IMG/VR virus record: IMGVR_UViG_3300001344_000024
Coordinates: 1-25,350 of that record
Strand: one strand, 5' to 3'
DNA: 25,350 bases
DNA from: a virus
Numbering within the stretch: position 1 is the stretch's first letter; the number at the start of each line of letters is the position of its first letter. Below are positions 23,032 to 25,350 of this stretch, in pieces. Position numbers and translations under genes: made by a program. The notes beneath the pieces were generated by a model. It searched no databases. It was not told the DNA's origin and saw nothing but the letters and a program-made list of their open reading frames with translations.

Positions 23032-23561
23032 CACAAAGAAATTGACTGTTTAACTAACTTTATACGTTCCTCTGTTGAACCTTTTATTTCAATTAAGTTT
23101 TTTATCTTATGTCTGTACTTAATAATTAAAAGCTGTATGTTTTGGTCAATTAATTTTCTATATTCAGCATTAGTTTCTCTAACACCATTATTTTCTATAT
23201 CAACACCTTCAGGTGAAACATAAAATATATAATCATATTCATCTAACATATTACTAGCAAATGAGCAAAAATCATCTGCTTCCATGTAATTCATAGACTT
23301 AGAACATTTAGCAAACGCCATCACATCAATAATAGTTCTATCTGTTATAATATTATTTTGCATTAGTTCACTAGCTCTTTCAGCTAAAAATACAGACTGG
23401 CCTTTTACGGTACTATCTGTGTTTAATGGGATTCCCATTTCCATAAGATATTTAGAACGTTCTGTTCTAAATTTATAATTTTTTAATTCTGGTAGTTCAG
23501 ATAAAGCATTAACTAAAGTTGTTTTACCTACTGACATTGTTCCACAAAAACCTATTTTCAT
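23031..23561 (-). CDS. P-loop kinase-like ATPase (NadR/AAA_28 type), 176 aa
   Basis: Walker A is GTMSVGKTT (7-15) at the end of the first strand, as in small nucleoside or NMN kinase-like proteins. The segment NNIITDRTIIDVMAFAKCS (69-87) matches the 'D-R-(S/T)-x-x-D-x-x-A' block seen in NadR C-terminal and AAA_28 domains, and YDYIFYVSPEG (109-119) is the next core strand. Such proteins phosphorylate nucleosides or nicotinamide riboside, but the substrate here is not determined. It starts 12 nt after the FkbM-type methyltransferase. A TATTTATA copy (plus 23585-23592) lies inside the 3' end of that upstream gene, 23 nt from this ATG. Confidence 0.72.
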   Translation of the reverse strand: MKIGFCGTMSVGKTTLVNALSELPELKNYKFRTERSKYLMEMGIPLNTDSTVKGQSVFLAERASELMQNNIITDRTIIDVMAFAKCSKSMNYMEADDFCSFASNMLDEYDYIFYVSPEGVDIENNGVRETNAEYRKLIDQNIQLLIIKYRHKIKNLIEIKGSTEERIKLVKQSISL

Positions 23562-23573
23562 AACTTATTTATT

Positions 23574-24263
23574 TTATTTCCAAATATAAATAAAACTTTG
23601 ATGATATCCAACTTCAACAAAGTGATTATTATATCCTTTTGATATTATTGATTTTACAAATTCTAATCTTTTTTTATCTCTATCTTCTGGTGAAATTGTA
23701 GTATCCTCATGATATTCAATAAAAATTTTTGAAATTTTATCATATATAGCTTTTGGAATTTGGGGTAAAATTTTAATTTCATGTCCCTCAATATCAACTT
23801 TCATATAATCAATATGTGTAATTTTATTAGAATACATAAAATTTTCTAAAGTAATACAAGGACGTGAAACATTATCCCACCAATCAGGCCATTTGGGTAT
23901 GTCTATTTCTCCATCATAGTCTGCAATTGCTAAATTAAAATTCTCCCATTTATCTGATTTATTCATTTCTAATGCCTCGTATACTCCTGGGTCAGGTTCA
24001 ATGCAATATAATTTAGAGGCCCCTGATAATTCTGCTCTTAAAGCTGATAGTCCTATATTTGCTCCTAAATCTAAATAAACATCACCGGGTTGAACACCAG
24101 GTCCATATTTATTTAACTCATCATGGATTAAATTCCCCCAAGCCATAGCACCTTCCCAGCCATAATTAATACCTACATCTTGATGTCCTTTACTAACATC
24201 CCAGCTTGACATATCTATTAATTTTCCATCTTTTGTATAAAATTGTTTACCGTTTCTTATCAT
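23574..24263 (-). CDS. FkbM-family SAM-dependent methyltransferase
   Basis: The 229-residue protein shows the FkbM domain in order: YLDLGANIGLSAL (63-75) as the SAM-binding motif, CIEPDPGVYEAL (87-98) as the acidic loop, RPCITLENFM (134-143), and IDYMKVDIEGHEIKIL (151-166), the family's signature strand. FkbM enzymes O-methylate sugars or other small molecules, and in phages they often accompany glycan genes. No signal or membrane segment is visible. Its ATG shares one base with the stop of the 95-aa gene (TAATG). The cupin two genes upstream suggests a small sugar-modifying set. Substrate is unknown. Confidence 0.88.
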   Translation of the reverse strand: MIRNGKQFYTKDGKLIDMSSWDVSKGHQDVGINYGWEGAMAWGNLIHDELNKYGPGVQPGDVYLDLGANIGLSALRAELSGASKLYCIEPDPGVYEALEMNKSDKWENFNLAIADYDGEIDIPKWPDWWDNVSRPCITLENFMYSNKITHIDYMKVDIEGHEIKILPQIPKAIYDKISKIFIEYHEDTTISPEDRDKKRLEFVKSIISKGYNNHFVEVGYHQSFIYIWK

Positions 24264-24550
24264 TATATACTATATCTTTCTGTGCCCAACATTATTTTTA
24301 ATACGTTTTCGGGGATTGCTGATTCTACATAGGGATCTAACTTAGCTATTGCTTGAGTAACATCTTGTGCTATAATCGGCACTGTTTTAATTGTTCCTCT
24401 ATCAACATATCTACACTCATATAATAAATTATCTTTTATTTTAGATAAACCCAATAATTTTATTTCTAATATCGCTGTATTTATGTTTATTTCCTGTAAA
24501 GAAGCTGCTAATTCTTGGTCTTCCTGTTTATATTTTTTTCTAATACTCAT
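24263..24550 (-). CDS. Small protein of unknown function, 95 aa
   Basis: The product begins MSIRKKYKQEDQELAASLQE, a charged helix, then has alternating strands and helices (AILEIKLLGLSKIKDNLLYE; TVPIIAQDVTQAIAKLDPYV). No known motif, signal peptide or membrane segment is visible. It lies 2 nt after the cupin gene and overlaps the FkbM-type gene by one base, so it is expressed with them. The coding case is length, ATG start and tight packing. Confidence 0.55.
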   Translation of the reverse strand: MSIRKKYKQEDQELAASLQEININTAILEIKLLGLSKIKDNLLYECRYVDRGTIKTVPIIAQDVTQAIAKLDPYVESAIPENVLKIMLGTERYSI

Positions 24551-24552
24551 AA

Positions 24553-24960
24553 TTAAAATGGTAAGTTTTTTGGATCTAACTGTGAAGATCCCATTCCTAT
24601 TCTATAACTATCACTATCAAAGTGCTGTGTTGATACTTCAAATATACAACTTCCTTCTTCGAGAGCCAACATTTGGTGAGGCTGTCCTGGCATTAAATGT
24701 ATACAATCTCCTTCTGTTACTTCAATTGATTTATACTCAGCATCCTCAGTATCAATATATTTGTACAAAAATTTTCCTTTAGAGATGTACCATGCTTCAT
24801 CTTTTAATAAATGATAATGCATTGAAAATGATTTATCCTTTTTAAATACTAATAACTTACCGCAATAGAATTCATTATTAATTATCCATAACTCATGACC
24901 CCATGCTTTTTCATGAATTTCTCCTTTATAAGGCATTGCTTCTAATGTGTGGTCTCTCAT
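24553..24960 (-). CDS. Cupin-fold protein, sugar-isomerase-like
   Basis: The 135-residue protein matches the cupin domain at the C-terminus of type II mannose-6-phosphate isomerase / GDP-mannose pyrophosphorylase proteins. EKAWGHELWIIN (17-28) resembles their opening 'K-P-W-G' block. SMHYHLLKDEAWYISKGK (46-63) supplies metal ligands His48, His50 and Glu55, and LMPGQPHQM (89-97) the second cupin motif with His95. A stand-alone cupin of this type may isomerise or bind an activated sugar, though many have no known substrate. It starts 1 nt after the 88-aa gene and precedes the methyltransferase group, supporting a carbohydrate context. Confidence 0.75.
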   Translation of the reverse strand: MRDHTLEAMPYKGEIHEKAWGHELWIINNEFYCGKLLVFKKDKSFSMHYHLLKDEAWYISKGKFLYKYIDTEDAEYKSIEVTEGDCIHLMPGQPHQMLALEEGSCIFEVSTQHFDSDSYRIGMGSSQLDPKNLPF

Positions 24961-24961
24961 A

Positions 24962-25228
24962 TTAATGTCTTGATGTTCCCTTCCCAGCTGATGTTTTGTA
25001 CCAAGGTAAACCTTCTCTTTCCTTCATTATATCCTTAAACTCTTCCTCAGAATATTCAATCCCACTTAAAAAGTATCCCCTTTTAAACTCTGATTGTTTA
25101 TTGATAGGTACTATTGCTGGTGAATCGTATCTGTGATGTTTAAAATGTTCTTCACCTTCTAATCTAATTAAATAATGTCTAGCTCCTTTATATTTAATTA
25201 CTTTTTCTTCATAAAATTTACTGCTCAT
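24962..25228 (-). CDS. Small protein of unknown function, 88 aa
   Basis: The protein is basic and aromatic-rich (YKGARHYLIRLEGEEHFKHH; PINKQSEFKRGYFLSGIEYS). No domain is recognised, and no signal or membrane segment is seen. Its ATG lies 5 nt after the stop of the partial gene at the right edge, and the cupin gene follows its stop by 1 nt. Upstream sequence is A-rich without a Shine-Dalgarno. Confidence 0.5.
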   Translation of the reverse strand: MSSKFYEEKVIKYKGARHYLIRLEGEEHFKHHRYDSPAIVPINKQSEFKRGYFLSGIEYSEEEFKDIMKEREGLPWYKTSAGKGTSRH

Positions 25229-25233
25229 AATTT

Positions 25234-25350
25234 TTATTTATTTAATTTATTAGTATTTTTTTTAGGCATTGTTAATCCTCCTATAGTATGTATTTTATTA
25301 TCTTCTTCAGACCAAGGTCCAGGTTTATCAGCCCATTCTAAAAAATCATT
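25234..25350 (-). CDS. 3' end of an upstream gene (partial)
   Basis: On the minus strand a frame is open from the window edge to a TAA at 25234-25236, giving 38 residues ending GGLTMPKKNTNKLNK. Preceding residues read NDFLEWADKPGPWSEEDNK. It stops just before the 88-aa gene and continues outside the window. Too short to assign; an internal ATG (MPKKNTNKLNK) would make only 11 residues, so the fragment reading is preferred. Confidence 0.45.
   Translation of the reverse strand, partial: NDFLEWADKPGPWSEEDNKIHTIGGLTMPKKNTNKLNK

Noticed and set aside
1-25350. tRNA genes, insertion sequences or integrase/attachment sites
   Set aside because: I saw no cloverleaf-like sequence, transposase or integrase motif, or flanking direct repeats; a dedicated tRNA scan was not possible.

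Overview
The window is a stretch of a T4-like contractile-tailed phage genome. Every supported gene lies on the minus strand, so transcription runs from the right edge to the left. The core is a recognisable head and neck module: large terminase (gp17-like), portal (gp20-like), three proteins of unknown function, prohead protease (gp21-like), acidic scaffold (gp22-like), major capsid protein (gp23-like), then neck and tail-completion proteins (gp13, gp14 and gp15-like). Two large appendage proteins follow, the last a very long collagen-like protein that runs off the left edge.

The DNA is visibly AT-rich, most start codons lack a clear Shine-Dalgarno sequence, and the scaffold gene has an upstream TTTG-N20-TACCTTTG arrangement matching the Bacteroidota sigma-factor consensus. 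I therefore lean towards a marine or aquatic T4-like phage of a Bacteroidota host. This is inference, and SAR11 or another low-GC host is not excluded. Synteny differs from T4: portal follows terminase directly, with no sheath or tube gene between them, and those genes are not in the window.

Layout in transcription order. (1) 25350-23031 is an accessory block: the tail end of one gene, two small unknowns, a sugar-type cupin, an FkbM-type methyltransferase and a small P-loop kinase-like protein, suggesting glycan or nucleotide metabolism. (2) 23008-22060 holds a charged small protein and a membrane-anchored protein with a beta-rich C-terminus. (3) 22059-11842 is DNA packaging and head assembly, with an intrinsic terminator after the protease and another after the capsid gene. 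(4) 11720-9356 is a compact overlapping cassette of amidinotransferase-family enzyme, phosphatidylserine decarboxylase-like enzyme and PhoH-like ATPase. A terminator bounds each side, so it reads as a self-contained metabolic cargo operon inside the structural region. (5) 9288-5251 is a repeat-bearing presumed virion protein and the neck/tail-completion genes. (6) 5216-1 is two tail-fibre-like proteins.

A TATTTATA-centred element sits 10 to 15 nt upstream of five gene starts and 23 to 29 nt upstream of two more. It is the best candidate for a phage-specific late promoter. The most unusual structures are the collagen-like array, with a Gly-to-Ala break every 24 residues nested in a 117-120-residue higher-order repeat, and the amidinotransferase-decarboxylase-PhoH cassette.
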